NCBI GenBank assembly: GCA_947396885.1
Contig: OX377203.1
Span: 4,898,001 to 4,962,000 of the forward strand
Source: Heligmosomoides polygyrus polygyrus
Taxonomy: Eukaryota; Nematoda; Chromadorea; Rhabditida; Heligmosomidae
Reading direction: 5' to 3'
Length of the DNA stretch: 64,000 nt
Positions 34,680 to 45,812 of the stretch are shown in pieces (positions within the stretch are counted from its first letter, which is position 1; the number at the start of each line of letters is the position of its first letter). The notes under the pieces are model-generated. The model was not told the origin of the DNA. It saw only the letters and a list, made by a program, of their open reading frames with translations, and ran no database searches. The translations under genes were made by a program, and so were the position numbers.

Positions 34680-35115
34680 TAAACACTCCGTTCGCCGCGG
34701 CCTGGGAAGCGCGGCAGGCTTCGGACAGCGCGACGAGCGTTTTACAAAGCAGAGGGCTTCAGAATGACAGTAATGATAATGATAAAGATGATAATGATGG
34801 CTCCTTAAACACCGTAGATACGATGAACCGATCAACAACTTCCGTCAACATCTCATATGTCGTCAGCAGGTCTCACCCACTGTCGCCGCGGGACTCGGAC
34901 AGCGCGGCGAGCCTCGGACAGCGCGGCGAGCCTCGGACAGCGCGGTGGGCTTCAGAATGATAGTAATGATAATGATAAAGATGATAATGATGACTCGGTA
35001 AGCACCTTAGATGCGATGAACCGATCAACATCTTTCGTCAACAGCTAATATGTTGTGAGCAGGGCTGAACCGCTGTCGCCGCGGGCCTCGGACAGCGCGG
35101 CGAAGCTTCAGACAT
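34680..35115. repeat. Tandem repeat, about 190-200 bp unit
   Basis: Words GCGGCGAGCCTCGGACAGCG, AATGATAATGATAAAGATGA and GATGAACCGATCAACA recur in order twice, with a third partial unit. A GATAATGAT simple repeat is part of the unit. Confidence 0.85.
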
Positions 35116-35454
35116 GACTCATGCCTCTCCCGATTATAAATATATATAGTAAAGATAGTAAGATAAGATGTCGCTCATTTTTCTCCTTCTTTCTAACTTG
35201 CCGCAATCGACACAGTTAAGGTTTTACTCCTGCAGAAACCATGACACAGGTTGCAGCTAAAATTGATGATGAGAAGTTATTACTACGGCGAAGCCGTTGA
35301 GAAGCTGTCAGTGCAGCCGACAGACCGCTCTGAGGGCTGTACTCTATATAGTAAAACCAGTTCTTTATCGCAATGAAAGTATGAAGGTCTAAAAGTTGGG
35401 AAAAGAAGATGGTTGGAGCGTTCTCTTCTCGGGTTTTGAGGGCGAAGCCCCTAG

Positions 35455-35905
35455 CTAGTCGTCGGCTGCCGCTAGGCCGCTGAACGGCTGGTCATAGTAG
35501 AAATCAGCCGGTTTGGAGCTGAAAATCGGACAGCCAAATGTGAACCTCTTGGACGTTTTTGAACCTCTTCTAAGAAAACACGTACTGCATCGGAAAAACG
35601 ACAGTAGGCTGAAGATACCATGTCTGGGGAAAAGGCGGCAGGACACCCCAGTTGTGCCAACGAAGAAGAAAGGGCAACGTTTACAGAACCTTCAACGCGT
35701 CCGTGAGCAAGTGAGGCACCCACTTGACGCATCGAATCTTCTTGCCAATCGCGTGCACATGACTCAGATGAAGTTCAGTGATCGCATAGGAGCATCCAAA
35801 CTCTGCGGAAGTTCTAGTGAAGTGAGCGCCGGGTCGCCTTCGACTGCGTCATTCGACTTCACCTCGTCCACGGACTGGGGCCTTTTCTGGACACGGTCTT
35901 TATGA
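35455..35905 (-). pseudogene. Degenerate mariner-like transposase fragment
   Basis: Minus-strand frames give SNDAVEGDPALTSLELPQSL, then (another frame) VKWVPHLLTDALKVL and (another) SVNVALSSSLAQLGCPAAF. EGDP.LT..EL and WVPH.LT are landmarks of mariner N-terminal regions in the right order. TIRs are not seen and the rest is unreadable. A plus-strand open frame of 130 codons over the same bases has no motif. Confidence 0.4.
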
Positions 35906-36646
35906 TTTTAGTCTGTTTCAAGCGCTTGAACCATTTGAAGCATTGCCTTCTTGACATACAGTCATCACCAAAGTTCGAATGCAGAGATTAAAGGGATTCG
36001 GCTGCACTTTTGCGTTGATGGAAGTCGTAGAAGACGCTCAAATAAATGATGGATTTCTGTTTCAACATTTTCTAAAATAATCAGAAAATTCTAATGCAAG
36101 CAATCGAGGCTTGCATATAACAAGCTGAAAGAGAACGAAACAGTGAACAAACAGGAGGAACATCGGGCCTTATGTTTCGTAACACATTCCAAAATAAGGC
36201 TGCTACGAGAGTCTCATTTATGTTTTGATAACCTAATGTCATATAACGTAGTAAGGTATAGAATGAGCAAGTTATAATTTAACACCTCCACACATGAGCA
36301 AGAACGAAGCTCCACGACGGTCATCCTCTCACAAGCTGGAAACCGGAAAAGCGGCGCAACTCGCCGCAAGAGCGCTAGATAATCAATGTGATTCGTGAGT
36401 GTACTAGAAACATATGGCTCACTCCGACTTTATTTTATTGCCGTCAGCAACTCATGTTCGGCCGAGATCGACTCCTCAGTTAGACGTGACAGAGACAACA
36501 ATTTGATATGTAGAAAAATAGCGCCAAATGGGGAGGATTCTAACTTGTTCCAAATTTAAAGACTAATTTTATAATCCAAATGACGCTAACTAGATGCTGT
36601 GAAGGAACAAAATATGAGTGCACCTCCCCGAGTCCTACGGAATCTA
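35906..36646. other. Gene 2 intron 2, nothing recognised
   Basis: No exon or repeat recognised. Confidence 0.4.
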
Positions 36647-37370
36647 CAGGGTGCGTCAAAAGTTTTGAACACTTTAGTTTCAGGCTCATTATATGGGATG
36701 ATGTGCTTAGCTCAAACAAGCTTTTATGTGGTGTTGTTGCTCTACTCTTACCCTCTCATATACCAATTTTCCGTGCCTGAATGTTTTTTCTTATCAAGGT
36801 GGCTGATGCAAATTGCTTGCGCACTGTAATGGAGAAACTGCATGTCGAAGAAAAAAACTAACTATAAAACTACCTAGAGGACATTCTAAAGAAAGAAATT
36901 CTTCCTTGGGAATCTATGCTTTAAAAAAGCGACTGGACTTTTACAAAAGATTCTGCGCCCGCTCATAAGGCTAAAGTGGTACAGAAGTTTTGCGCTGAAC
37001 AACTTTCCGGATTTCATTTAAGCCTAAGAGTGTTCCCCGCTCAGCCCGGACCTCAATCCGATGGACTACATAATCTGATCCATATTGAAGAGTAAGGCTT
37101 ATGCAACATCCCACGGGAACACTGCTTCACTTCAAAGAGCTCTGAGGAACGCTTGGGGAGATATTGATGAAGAGCCCTTGCGTGCCGTTTTGGATGCGTT
37201 CCCAGAGCGAAGGCGTGTATTCGCGCTAAAGGAGGCTATTTCGAAATTTAGCCGCTTCTTTATATGTGCCTGGTCAAAAGTAATAAATTTTATGAGTATC
37301 ATCTGATTTGCTTTAAATCAACCGTTTGGACGGTCAATTACATGTGTCCAAGAACTTTTGACGCACCATG
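36647..37370 (+). mobile_element. Tc1/mariner-type element, internally deleted (724 bp)
   Basis: TIRs CAGGGTGCGTCAAAAGTT and, reversed, CATGGTGCGTCAAAAGTT lie between TA dinucleotides. The interior keeps only the last third of a transposase: WTFTKDSAPAHKAKVVQKFC (second catalytic D region), then frame changes, PQSDGLHN in place of the usual SPDLNPMD, and LESKAY-like text up to AFPERRRVFALKEA. Different TIR from the other mariners here. Confidence 0.85.
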
Positions 37371-37654
37371 TATTAGCAGCTAATTAACCGAAAGCATGAG
37401 AAAAATTAAACAGCATGATGGCATGCGGTAAACACACTGCCACATGGCTAAGCTGGCTGCTCCATGTGATTGGTAAATAGAGCCATATGGCACTGAAAGA
37501 GTGAAAGCAATAATGCAGACTATGGCAAAAGACGAACATTTGTGGCGTATGTGTCCCTTCTTAAAAGCCCAATTGCAGTGCAGGCCGGCTATTTTGGAGC
37601 AAATGAGATTTCATTAAAGTGGGATGCTGCTGAAGCAACGAGAGAAAGGAAAAA

Positions 37655-38585
37655 GCGGTACTATTGTAATTTACGGACTCCAGAGGACGAGAAGGGGTCG
37701 AAAAAAATTTTTTTCGCCCAAACTTCGCCCAGGGGGGTTCATTGGGGTGCTGATCACGAATATGACATCCGTTTTTCGTTTTACGCTGGAGTACGGCAGG
37801 TTACGGTAGGTGCGGGTGACTAAGCCTACCAAGGTCATAATCACCAATTTCGCCCAAACTTCGCCTATGGGGGTTATTTGGAGTGCTGATCACGAATCTG
37901 ACATCCGTTTTTCGTTTTACGCTGGAGTACGGTAGGTTACGGTAGGTGTGGGTGACTAAGCCTGCCAAGGTCATGGTCACCGATTGTGGAACAGTGCCTG
38001 GAGGGACATGATGCTTAGATTGCTATCTCTCGAGTAAGCCTTCGCCTATCGAAGAGTTTCCCGCAAAAATGGTTTTCCGCAGATTTGCGAATTTTCAGGC
38101 AATTGCTGCGGGACCGCCTGCATGCTTACCCGTAGCACCACGGATAACCCCTATAGCCAAAGTTTGGGCGAAATCGGTTACCATGACCTTGGCAGCCTAA
38201 GTCACCCGCACCTACCGTAACCTACCGTACTCCAGCGTGAAACGAAAAACGGGTGTCAGATTCGTGATCAGCACCCCAAATAACCCCCCTGGGCGAAGTT
38301 TGGGCGAAATCGGTGACTATGACCTCGACAGCCTTAGTCGCCGGTACCTACCGTAACCTACCGCACTCTAGCGTAGAACGAGAAACGGATGTTAGATTCG
38401 TGATCAGCACCCCAAATAACCCCCTGAGCGAAGTTTGGACGGAATCGGTGATTATGACCTCGACAGCCCTAGTCACCGGTACCTACCGTAATCGGCCGAA
38501 ATTTCAAAAACGGATGTCAGATTCGTGATCAGCACCCCATCGACCTCTCCTCGTCCTCTGGAGTCCGTAAAGTACAATAGTGCAG
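37655..38585. repeat. Foldback with subterminal tandem units
   Basis: Ends TTTACGGACTCCAGAGGACG (37670) and its complement near 38570. Left side has two, right side three, units of about 150 bp running through GCGAAGTTTGGGCGAAATCG, CACCTACCGTAACCTACCGT, CGTTTTTCGTTTTACGCTGG (complement on one side) and GATTCGTGATCAGCACCCC. The centre starts ACAGTGCCTGGAGGGACATG. Pieces recur at 6270, 46150, 53048 and 55270. Confidence 0.85.
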
Positions 38586-38870
38586 AAAAAGTCCTAACAT
38601 AACTCATGTTACCAGCAGAGAAAATCGAAGAAACAACAGTGTTAGATCACCTGTGCACTATCGTTGTAGGTGCGTCTGCAATGTAATGCCTAACTCAAAT
38701 CCATCAAGAAGTGAGAACGCGTAAAACAGGAAATCTTAGTGGTAGCTCATTATAGGTTTGCTAGAAGTATTTATGCGACTTTGGAGACTCCAATGCTTTG
38801 CAATTCGTCAACTCAATTTGTCCGTTCTTTAAAAACTAAAGTGAAAAAAGAAAAAATAAGACTTTTCCAG
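38586..38870. other. End of gene 2 intron 2
   Basis: Ordinary intron sequence ending in the acceptor ACTTTTCCAG. Confidence 0.5.
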
Positions 38871-39274
38871 TTGTGAAAGCGTATGGCGAAACCAAACTTC
38901 CGATGGAAGAGCGGCCAATAAAGCTTCGCGTTAAGTACCAGTTTGACGAAGCGCAAGTGGGACAATTAATCTATGCGCACGAAAAGGAGCAACATCCCTA
39001 TTTGTGTTGTAGGGACCCAGTCGGAGGTACCACAAAACACGGTACTGTAGCGATACATATAATAGTAGATCAGTACACTTTCTTGAATATTTCGCTAAAT
39101 GCTTCAGGTTTTGAAAGCTTGGTCACACTGACGTCAAATCTGGGATTCGTTATTACAACAGCCAAGGATAGCAATGGCGACGACAGAGCATTTGTGATTT
39201 TTCACACTCATCATGCGGTGCCCCTCAAGAGTGAATTTGAGGCAGATATGTCGAAGTTTCACGACATTTGCAGT
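38871..39274 (+). CDS. Gene 2: CTLD end joined to vWA domain start
   Basis: Acceptor ACTTTTCCAG, phase 1 in; the likely donor is GTATGT at 39275 (phase 0). The first part, YGETKLPMEERPIKLRV to EKEQHPYLCCRDP, is paralogous to gene 1 exon 10389-10542 and ends the CTLD. It continues HGTVAIHIIVDQYTFLN, GFESLVTLTSNLGFVITTAK, DSNGDDRAFVIFHTHHAVPL, which fits the first strand, first helix and second strand of a vWA domain (I-I-V-D, then GFE, then RAFVIF). The metal site motif DxSxS is DQYTF here, so metal binding is doubtful. The frame runs on to a stop at 39319 if the donor is unused. Confidence 0.75.
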
Positions 39275-39400
39275 GTATGTTTTCATAAAAAGCTCACAGC
39301 TTACAGCTGGCAGCTATAATGGTAGCACATGTTGGATCTCAAAAATGACTTCGTACTATAAAATCCTATCTTGTTCTCAAATAACCAATCTTAGAAGGTA

Positions 39401-40305
39401 TTAGGGGGGGGGGGCAAAAGTAATAAGACAAATTGAAAAAAATCTTCATCTCTTTATAACTCAATTAGAACTCAACGATGCTGAGGATTGTATTTGCCAT
39501 TAAGGGCAATGACCTTGCTGCCATCGCTCAGCCAACTTCCTGATCCCTTCCTTTCAGATCTGCTTGGGCCTGGTGTTGATCAACTGCTCGATATGGTTGT
39601 CAAGCACTGCTTGGGTTCTTGTGTCCCTTCCGACCAGGAAGTCCTGTAGGCTCAAGAAGTAATGGTAGTCGCATGTATAGATGTCCGGCGAATACGACGG
39701 GGTGAGGCATGTGAACGTAGCGCAGCTGAGGAAGCTTACATGGTCACTTTTGCCCGATGGGGTGCAGCGTTGTCGGAGATGAGGACCTTCTTGAAGCGCT
39801 GCGAATGAATAAGAGCGAGTCGCCGGCCCATCTCTTCTGTTTCGTTCACCATGACCTTGGAGTTCATCGTAGTGCTCTTGGTAAACAGCTTCCAGTACAC
39901 CGGTCCATGGGCGCAGATCCAAAAGCTCCAAAGGTGCTTCTCGCCGTGAGCATCTCGCCAAGCGAAGGTCGGTAACAGGTCACCAGGCCTCACCCAGACT
40001 CGCTGCTTGGCAGGGTACAGGTAGAAGACCTACTTCTCATCTGGCGTGACTATTGAACCCAGGCTGCTCGGGGTTGGGAATTGGGCGAGATTAGCGCGAC
40101 ACGGGTCGACTCGTCAGACTGGGGTTTCGGCATGAGACAGACTAGGGTTTTGGCATGCTTCTGGAAAGGGCGGAAGCGGTAACTTCTCAGATGGGCTTCA
40201 GTAAGTAGCATACAAACATACAAATACGATAAGCACAAAACCAGACTCCAGCCACGAGATATATGGACACGGCATGGGGTGTCTCATTACTTTTGGCCCC
40301 CCTAA
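39401..40305 (-). mobile_element. Mariner element, deleted (905 bp)
   Basis: Flanked by TA; TIRs TTAGGGGGGGGGGCAAAAGT and, reversed, TTAGGGGGGCCAAAAGTAAT. The minus strand keeps the transposase C-terminal half: GEKHLWSFWICAHGPVYWKL, FKKVLISDNAAPHRAKVT (second catalytic D), then in another frame YSPDIYTCDYHYFLSLQDFL and TRPKQI. The N-terminal DNA-binding part is missing. It sits in the intron after the gene 2 exon at 38871. Confidence 0.88.
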
Positions 40306-40386
40306 TAGGGTAAATTTGGACATCCTATTGAACCCGTGGATGATTACCAACATGTCGCCGAGTATACGACGATACATGTGCTCTAG

Positions 40387-40483
40387 ATGAAATTGGCACT
40401 GAAGGAACTGAAAAAAAGTAAACGTGAAAAGAGTACGCCCATTTGGCAAGTCTGTCCCGACGTCAAGCTATTGATCATACGCA
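40387..40483 (+). CDS. Gene 2: vWA middle exon
   Basis: Acceptor CATGTGCTCTAG, entering in phase 0, which fits the exit of the exon at 39274. It reads MKLALKELKKSKREKSTPIW then CPDVKLLIIR. A basic amphipathic helix (ALKELKKSK) followed by a hydrophobic strand (KLLIIR) is what a vWA domain has in the middle. The donor is GTGTGA after 40483 (phase 1) or GTGATA after 40485 (phase 0). Neither joins the next exon (phase 2 entry), so a small exon may be missing, for instance AATATTATCAGCATTTAACA and a few more bases at about 40535-40562, which would fit but is speculative. Confidence 0.5.
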
Positions 40484-40744
40484 GTGTGATATCCCCAAAA
40501 CCAAAATCAAGTTTATGAAGTTGAAATTAGAATATTATCAGCATTTAACACACTCAAAGTGAGCGCAGCCTTTCTCGTTAACATCTTTGATTGATGGGAA
40601 ACTAACCACGCTGATACACCAAACAAACACCCCTGCCTGCAATAAAATTCTCAGCATTTCACTTAAAATATCTACCCGCCCTGTAGTAGTAGCAGGTTTT
40701 CTGCAAGTTTAAATACCGTTTTCCAATAAAAATTCGATCTACAG

Positions 40745-40832
40745 ATGCACCGTTCAGGCTTTACCAAACGGCTATGTGGCATCTCGCTACGATTTCTTAA
40801 ACGCTGACGAATTTCGAAAAGTGATGGTAGCG
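40745..40832 (+). CDS. Gene 2: vWA C-terminal exon (88 nt)
   Basis: Acceptor CGATCTACAG and donor GTAAGA. Only one frame is open (phase 2 in, phase 0 out): CTVQALPNGYVASRYDFLNA then DEFRKVMVA. A sequence of the form A.P..Y...YDF...DEFRK closes vWA domains, where the last strand is followed by the final helix. Good splice sites and a single open frame support it. A mariner starts 75 bases downstream. Confidence 0.65.
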
Positions 40833-40907
40833 GTAAGAAATTCAGAAAATGCTTCAGCTTTGCGTATCAACTTAGTGCACGCAAAACACCAACATTATTG
40901 CATTCTA

Positions 40908-41812
40908 TTAGGTTGGTGAAAAAGTCTTGCAGCACAGCGTATTTTTTTCCAAAATTTTATTGTTTCTTTTGTGACCGACTTTAATCTACAAAGTAGTTGC
41001 CATTTACATCTACAACCTTCTGCCGTCTCACGGGGAGAACATGAAATCCTTTCTTCCAGATGAAGTCAGCTGTAACTCGAAGATGTGCTCCTCCACGGAT
41101 TCCAGTTTTGTTCGGTTGAGAAAGCACCTATCCCTCAGGTGTTCCCTGAGAGCTCGGAGGATGTGGTAGTCCGATGGCGCAAGACCTGGCGAATACGGTG
41201 GGGGGGGGGGGGCAGCACCTCCCACCTAAGCCTCTGCAACTTCTGGCGGGACGACCTTGCAATGGGGGGGAGGCGAGCATTGTCGTGAAGAAGGTAAACA
41301 TCCCTCCGCCCCCGCCGTTTGCGCGACATGGCCTCGCTGAGCTTCTGCAGCTGTGTAGCGTAGATGTTCGCTGTTACTGCTGTGCCGTCATCAGCAAGCT
41401 CACGATAGAGCGCTCCTCCAGAATCCCATCAACACACAGCATTACCTTCCTCTGGTGGATGTCTTGACGTTGTGCTTCTCCTTAAGGGAGCCACTAGGCC
41501 TTCCGAGTATGGTTAACGAGGAAGATCTAGGATTCATCTCCCGTGATGACATTCTCGAGAAAGTCCTTATTACGAAAACGAACGAGGAAAGACTGAGCGA
41601 TCGTCAGCCGCGAAACCTTGTCCGAGTCACGGAGTCAGTCAGTCTTCACTGCAACCGTAGTATTTATATCCCTTCAAAAGCAAATTGCCACGTATGCGAA
41701 ACATTTTAGAACGTTTGTGCTACAACCACGTGGCACCAAACAGTCCTCGGAAGTTCCTTTAAATCTTGAAATTTTTCAAAAATTTTGGTGCAAGACTTTT
41801 TCACCAACCTAA
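40908..41812 (-). mobile_element. Mariner element, deleted (905 bp)
   Basis: TA-flanked TIRs TTAGGTTGGTGAAAAAGTCT and, reversed, TTAGGTTGGTGAAAAAGTCT, perfect over the first 24 bases. The minus strand encodes parts of the transposase: YLLHDNARLPPIA (second catalytic D region), then YSPGLAPSDYHILRALREHL and RDRCFLNRTKLESVEEHIF. Frameshifts and a poly-C tract break it, and the N-terminal part is mostly lost. Confidence 0.9.
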
Positions 41813-42068
41813 TACAAATGTCGCTTCAATACTGGCACGTTATCAGAGTGCTGAGAGGTATTTCCAGAAAGCGACTGGTGTTGAATAGTGGATGAGGATG
41901 GATAAGCGCAACCTGACTCATATGAAGGGAGTCCGTTGAAATTTTCTGGGGCGGCACAAACCTCCCAATAGTCAATAGGGAGGTGTTATAGGGACTGCAG
42001 TACACCACAGGACGTGCCGCTTCGACCAACAAGCGCAAGAGGAAAACCGGCGCGTTTTTGAGCCTTTA
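41813..42068. other. Intron, nothing recognised
   Basis: No exon or repeat recognised. Confidence 0.4.
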
Positions 42069-42203
42069 AGGCCCCGTTTATACTTCAACGCCGAGCGACG
42101 CGAAGACACGTATAGTGGCCATGTGGATTGAGCGACGCGATCGATCAATTTGGCAACTTTACATGCCGTCGCGTCTTTCGACGTCGGAAGTACAAACGGG
42201 GCC
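42069..42203. mobile_element. MITE with GGCCCCGTTT ends
   Basis: TIRs GGCCCCGTTTATACTTCAAC and, reversed, GGCCCCGTTTGTACTTCCGA, 135 bp in all, with inner CGACGCGA and TCGCGTC arms. Same end type as 49463-49794. Confidence 0.75.
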
Positions 42204-42409
42204 TAAGCGCCGTTTTTCGCGGAGCCCGCATAGCGTCGGACGTAAAACGCCTTAGGACGCGACGTCAATTTGCTCTAACATTTTCTACGCCATTCATGGA
42301 AGAGCTGGTAGTCTTGGTTATAAAAAGCCGTTGCGTTCAAGATTGAACGCTTCATCCTTTGTTGTAATGGCAACGACTCTTGCGGTCCTTGTAATAATGA
42401 GCAGCTACT

Positions 42410-43559
42410 AAGGCCTATGGTATACTCCCGCGTCGCTCCAGCGACGGGCGCGGGGCAACTGTCAACGGCGCACATTCGCTGCAGTGGCGAACGGCCCAGT
42501 GGGGCGCAGTTGTCAGTTGACGCGCCATCGCTCGTGCGATGCGTCGCAAAGGGGTGTTATACCTCCGCGTCGCGGGAGTGAAACATCCCGTGCGACTGCC
42601 GTCGCAGCCCATCGCTCGTCGCAGTGCAGTGCACTAGCGATGGTCGCGGAGGGGGGATTGCTTGTCGTGCCCTATTCTACGCACTTCCGCTCACTTATTT
42701 CGGCACTTCCTTGGTTCGTGACTATACCACAGCAATTTCAATACACGTCTGGTGATGTTGGGTGGTCATGTGATTTCTCAGTTGTTCTCCTCGTAGGGTT
42801 TTCGTTGTGGCTAGACTCATTTTGGGGCTTTTTTCGACGGCTTGAACAGCTAGTTTTTTAAGGAGATGATATTCTTCTAGGCCGTTTTTCCCACTCTTGT
42901 GCCGATCCTAGCATTTTTTCGCCTCTAAACTTCCTTGCCGGCACCGAAATCTACATTTCTGTGCCGTACAAGTCACAGGGAGGTCCCATTGACATATCCG
43001 GCACAGAAACGTGGCAATTGAACGCTGATTTTTTCGAAATCATGTTTTTCTAGCGGGGTTTTTTTCGCGTCTTCGCTGACTGCAGTATTTCTTTTGATTC
43101 TCAGGTTCCACATAGGCATGAAGACGCACAGTTTTGCGCTTGTCAGGTCAATAGAGGGTTATCGTAACGCGTTGGTCACAAATCTGCCATTTCAGCTCCA
43201 TGTTTTTAAAAATAATGCTTTGAACTCGGTTTTTCGCGTCCGCGCATTTCTAAGAGTACTGCGTTTCATTTCGCTCCAAACAAGAGTACCGCGTTTAATT
43301 TAGCTCCAACAGTTAAGACTTATGAGAGGTGCGCCACACCTCTATATGAAAATCACCACAAGTCGTAGGCATGCTGATTCAGCTGATTCGCTAAAATTCT
43401 GCAAAAGTCTCCGTCTGTAGAACTGCGCGGACTATGTCAGCCTCAGCGATAGCGACGGCTCGCGATGCACGTCGCATCGCGAGCCGTCGCATCGCGAGCC
43501 GTCGCATCGCTGTGCATTCCCGCGTCGCTGCAGCGGACGGGAGTATACCATAGGCCTAA
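42410..43559. mobile_element. TIR element, TATGGTATACTCCCGC family, copy B
   Basis: Begins AGGCCTATGGTATACTCCCG and ends GCGGACGGGAGTATACCATA. About 1150 bp, matching copy A (17117-18474) across most of its length but without the nested foldback half. No coding potential of its own. It lies within gene 2. Confidence 0.8.
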
Positions 43560-43886
43560 GATTAAGCGGGGTGAGTGCGGTGCAGACAATTTCACTACAG
43601 TGTATCCAAAGTTTTCACACATCCATATTTGACCAAAATTCGGTTCAGATATACAAAAACGCAGGTAGTGATACATATATGACTACCTGTTACCCCACAG
43701 CTCTGCTTGACAAGGCTAACTATGTAGGCTGCAGGGTTTACATGATTTTTAGCTGCTATAGTTAGGAAACTATTACTCTCAATATTTATGGGGACAATGT
43801 ATAATTATTAATCGATGTGAATCAATTAATCGATTATTACTATTATTCGAGCTGTGGCTGGTCCAGAAGCTATTTCTCGGCTTCAG
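43560..43886. other. Intron, nothing recognised
   Basis: No exon or repeat recognised. Confidence 0.4.
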
Positions 43887-44033
43887 AATAAATCTCCGTT
43901 AGTGCGAACAAGCATCTATCGGCATGGCTCAACAGCGCAACCGTATTGTAACGCTGGGAAGAAGATGCGTCAAGAGTACACTAAGACTCATCGGAAGAAG
44001 TTCCTCTATCTATTACCAAACCAGTCCGTTGCG
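43887..44033 (+). CDS. Gene 2: Cys-containing linker exon (147 nt)
   Basis: Acceptor TCTCGGCTTCAG and donor GTAAGT, phase 0 in and out, matching the exit of the exon at 40832. It reads NKSPLVRTSIYRHGSTAQPY, CNAGKKMRQEYTKTHRKKF, then LYLLPNQSVA. It is basic, has one cysteine and no domain I recognise. Its place, after the end of a vWA domain and before a second CTLD, suggests a linker. The next recognised exon (47713) enters in phase 1, so at least one exon between them is unidentified or lost. Alternative acceptors upstream (43852, 43867) would enter in phase 1. Confidence 0.45.
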
Positions 44034-44195
44034 GTAAGTCTCACGCATTCACATATACTGCTTCATGTTAGTCCCTTGTTTTTGATCCCTCAAATCTTCA
44101 TGAAGCTGCTATAAGTGCAACACACCTCGCACCCTCTCCAACAATAGTTAAGATGTGCCCTAGACTGTCGCTTGTAGCGTTCTACATGGAACATA

Positions 44196-45148
44196 TCTGA
44201 CCAGGTAATGCCGTCAGCGTACCATGGAACTTCGGATCGACATCTATATCACGTGAAAGAGCTTGAGACGCTAATCACAGATATGTAATTCAAATTTGCT
44301 GATCTCCTAAGCGAGTTGTGGCCGGCGGAAGCCGCGTTGTTGCGTAATCAGAGGTGCGATTGGCAGCGCTGACAGCGGCGGCAGTGGCACGGTGGTGGAA
44401 TTTTCGCTTCACGGGGACGCGGTCATGGGTTTGGTCCCCGTCGGTGGCTTTGTTTCTGCATTTTGTGACCTATCTTCGACGAGGACCTATAATCCCATTT
44501 TTAGCACATTTTTGAGCGAACGGCTGATGGCGACTTGCAATTACCTCTATTAGGATAGCTGAAGTTGGAAACGTGTTTCAGGTAACAGGGTTAAGTAACA
44601 ACACGCAGTAACAAGTGCTTCAGGTTTAGGTAACAGGGTTTCAGGCTTTATTCGTGTTTTTCTTTTTCCTTTTTTGTCTTTTCTTTCTTTTGATTTGAAC
44701 TGTTGACTTCTTTCACTCCAAGAATAAAGCCTGAAACCCTGTTACCTAACCCTGTTACCGAAACACGTTTCCAACTTCAGCTATCCTAATAGAGGTAATC
44801 GCAAGTCGTCATCAACCGTTCGCTGAAAAATGTGCTAAAAATGGGATTATAGGTCCTCGTCGAAGATAGGTCACAAAATGCAAAAAGCCCGACAGCGGCG
44901 GGAACCGAACACATGACCGCATTTCCGTGAAGCGAACTCTCTACCACCGAGCCACTGCCGCCGCTGTCAGCGATGCCAGTCGCACCTCTGATTACGCAAC
45001 AACGCGGCTTCCGCCGTGCACAACTCGCTTAGGAGATCCATTTAGCAAATTTGAACTACATATCTGTGATCAGCGTCTCAAGCTTTTTCACGTGATATAG
45101 GTCTCGATCCGAAGTTCCATTGAAAGCTGACGGCATTCCCTGGTGAGA
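44196..45148. repeat. Long foldback with tRNA-like arms
   Basis: Two arms of about 450 bp are near-perfect inverted copies: GTTGTTGCGTAATCAGAGGT against ACCTCTGATTACGCAACAAC, and GGGATTATAGGTCCTCGTCG against its complement. The loop at about 44660-44715 is pyrimidine-rich. Each arm contains a tRNA-like stretch. Read on the minus strand, the right arm (about 44970-44885) has GTGGCTCGGTGGTAGAG, like a tRNA A box and D arm, and then GTTCGGTTCCCGCCGCT, like a B box and acceptor stem matching AGCGGCG at the start. The left arm has the decayed version GTGGCACGGTGGTGGAA and GGGTTTGGTCCCCG. Confidence 0.75.
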
Positions 45149-45414
45149 ATTCGTTGACATCTAGCCGTAAAAGCTTAAACGGAGGTCAACCTAGATCGAC
45201 CACTATTAAACCAGCTGATAGTTTGCTATTACTATTATAGAGGCTCAAAATAGGCTTGATGGTAACCGTTCTGAAACCGCTTGACAATATTCAAATGTTA
45301 CAACTGATCGTTGCTACAACGAAACACTAAGATATCGCCTGGTTAAAATCGAGGCATATGCCAAATTCCCACTCATATGGCCCATACGATTCATATCATC
45401 TCAGCATGAGCATA

Positions 45415-45812
45415 TCTAACGAGGAAGGTCAAAGAGGTCACCGTGGAGTTTCTCAAAGCGACCCATATAGGGTTGTAGGGCGTTGTCTGAGAAGCACCAT
45501 AGTTGTTTCCCAATTTCCTGCGGAACTCTGGGTAGGTCAAAAAATGGCAAGAAACTGTACCGCTTCAGTGCGGCCGATAACGCAAAACTGACGCCTGAAA
45601 TACCCTTGTCGTGCCCACAAATAGTCCTGCAAAAGGTTTGGAGCTTCAATCATTGCTGGAACGCGGAATTTGATAAATTTCTAGTAGAAGCGAGAAGGCG
45701 CATTCACGGGAGGCGTTCACCAGAAGGCCTCCAGCGACTGGATGGCCGAGTGGATAGCGCGACGGACTTGCGAGAGGGACTTGGTAAGGGATCGGTTCGA
45801 GAGTTTCGTTTA
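45415..45812 (+). repeat. tRNA-like repeat, left member of inverted pair
   Basis: Matches the inverted copy at 46985-47418 (for instance GAGTTTCTCAAAGCGACCCA against TGGGTCGCTTTGAGAAACTC-like text with few changes). Its inner end holds GATGGCCGAGTGGATAGCGC, an A-box/D-arm pattern as in leucine or serine tRNAs, and GGGATCGGTTCGAGAG, a B box, about 45 bases further on. No full cloverleaf is claimed. Confidence 0.65.

Noticed and set aside
35513..35905. 130-codon plus-strand open frame
   Set aside because: No motif or splice context; the opposite strand carries mariner landmarks (EGDP.LT, WVPH.LT), so this is a shadow.
44885..44970. Functional tRNA gene
   Set aside because: A- and B-box-like parts are present, but the T stem overlaps the acceptor stem and no normal anticodon arm forms; treated as tRNA-derived repeat.
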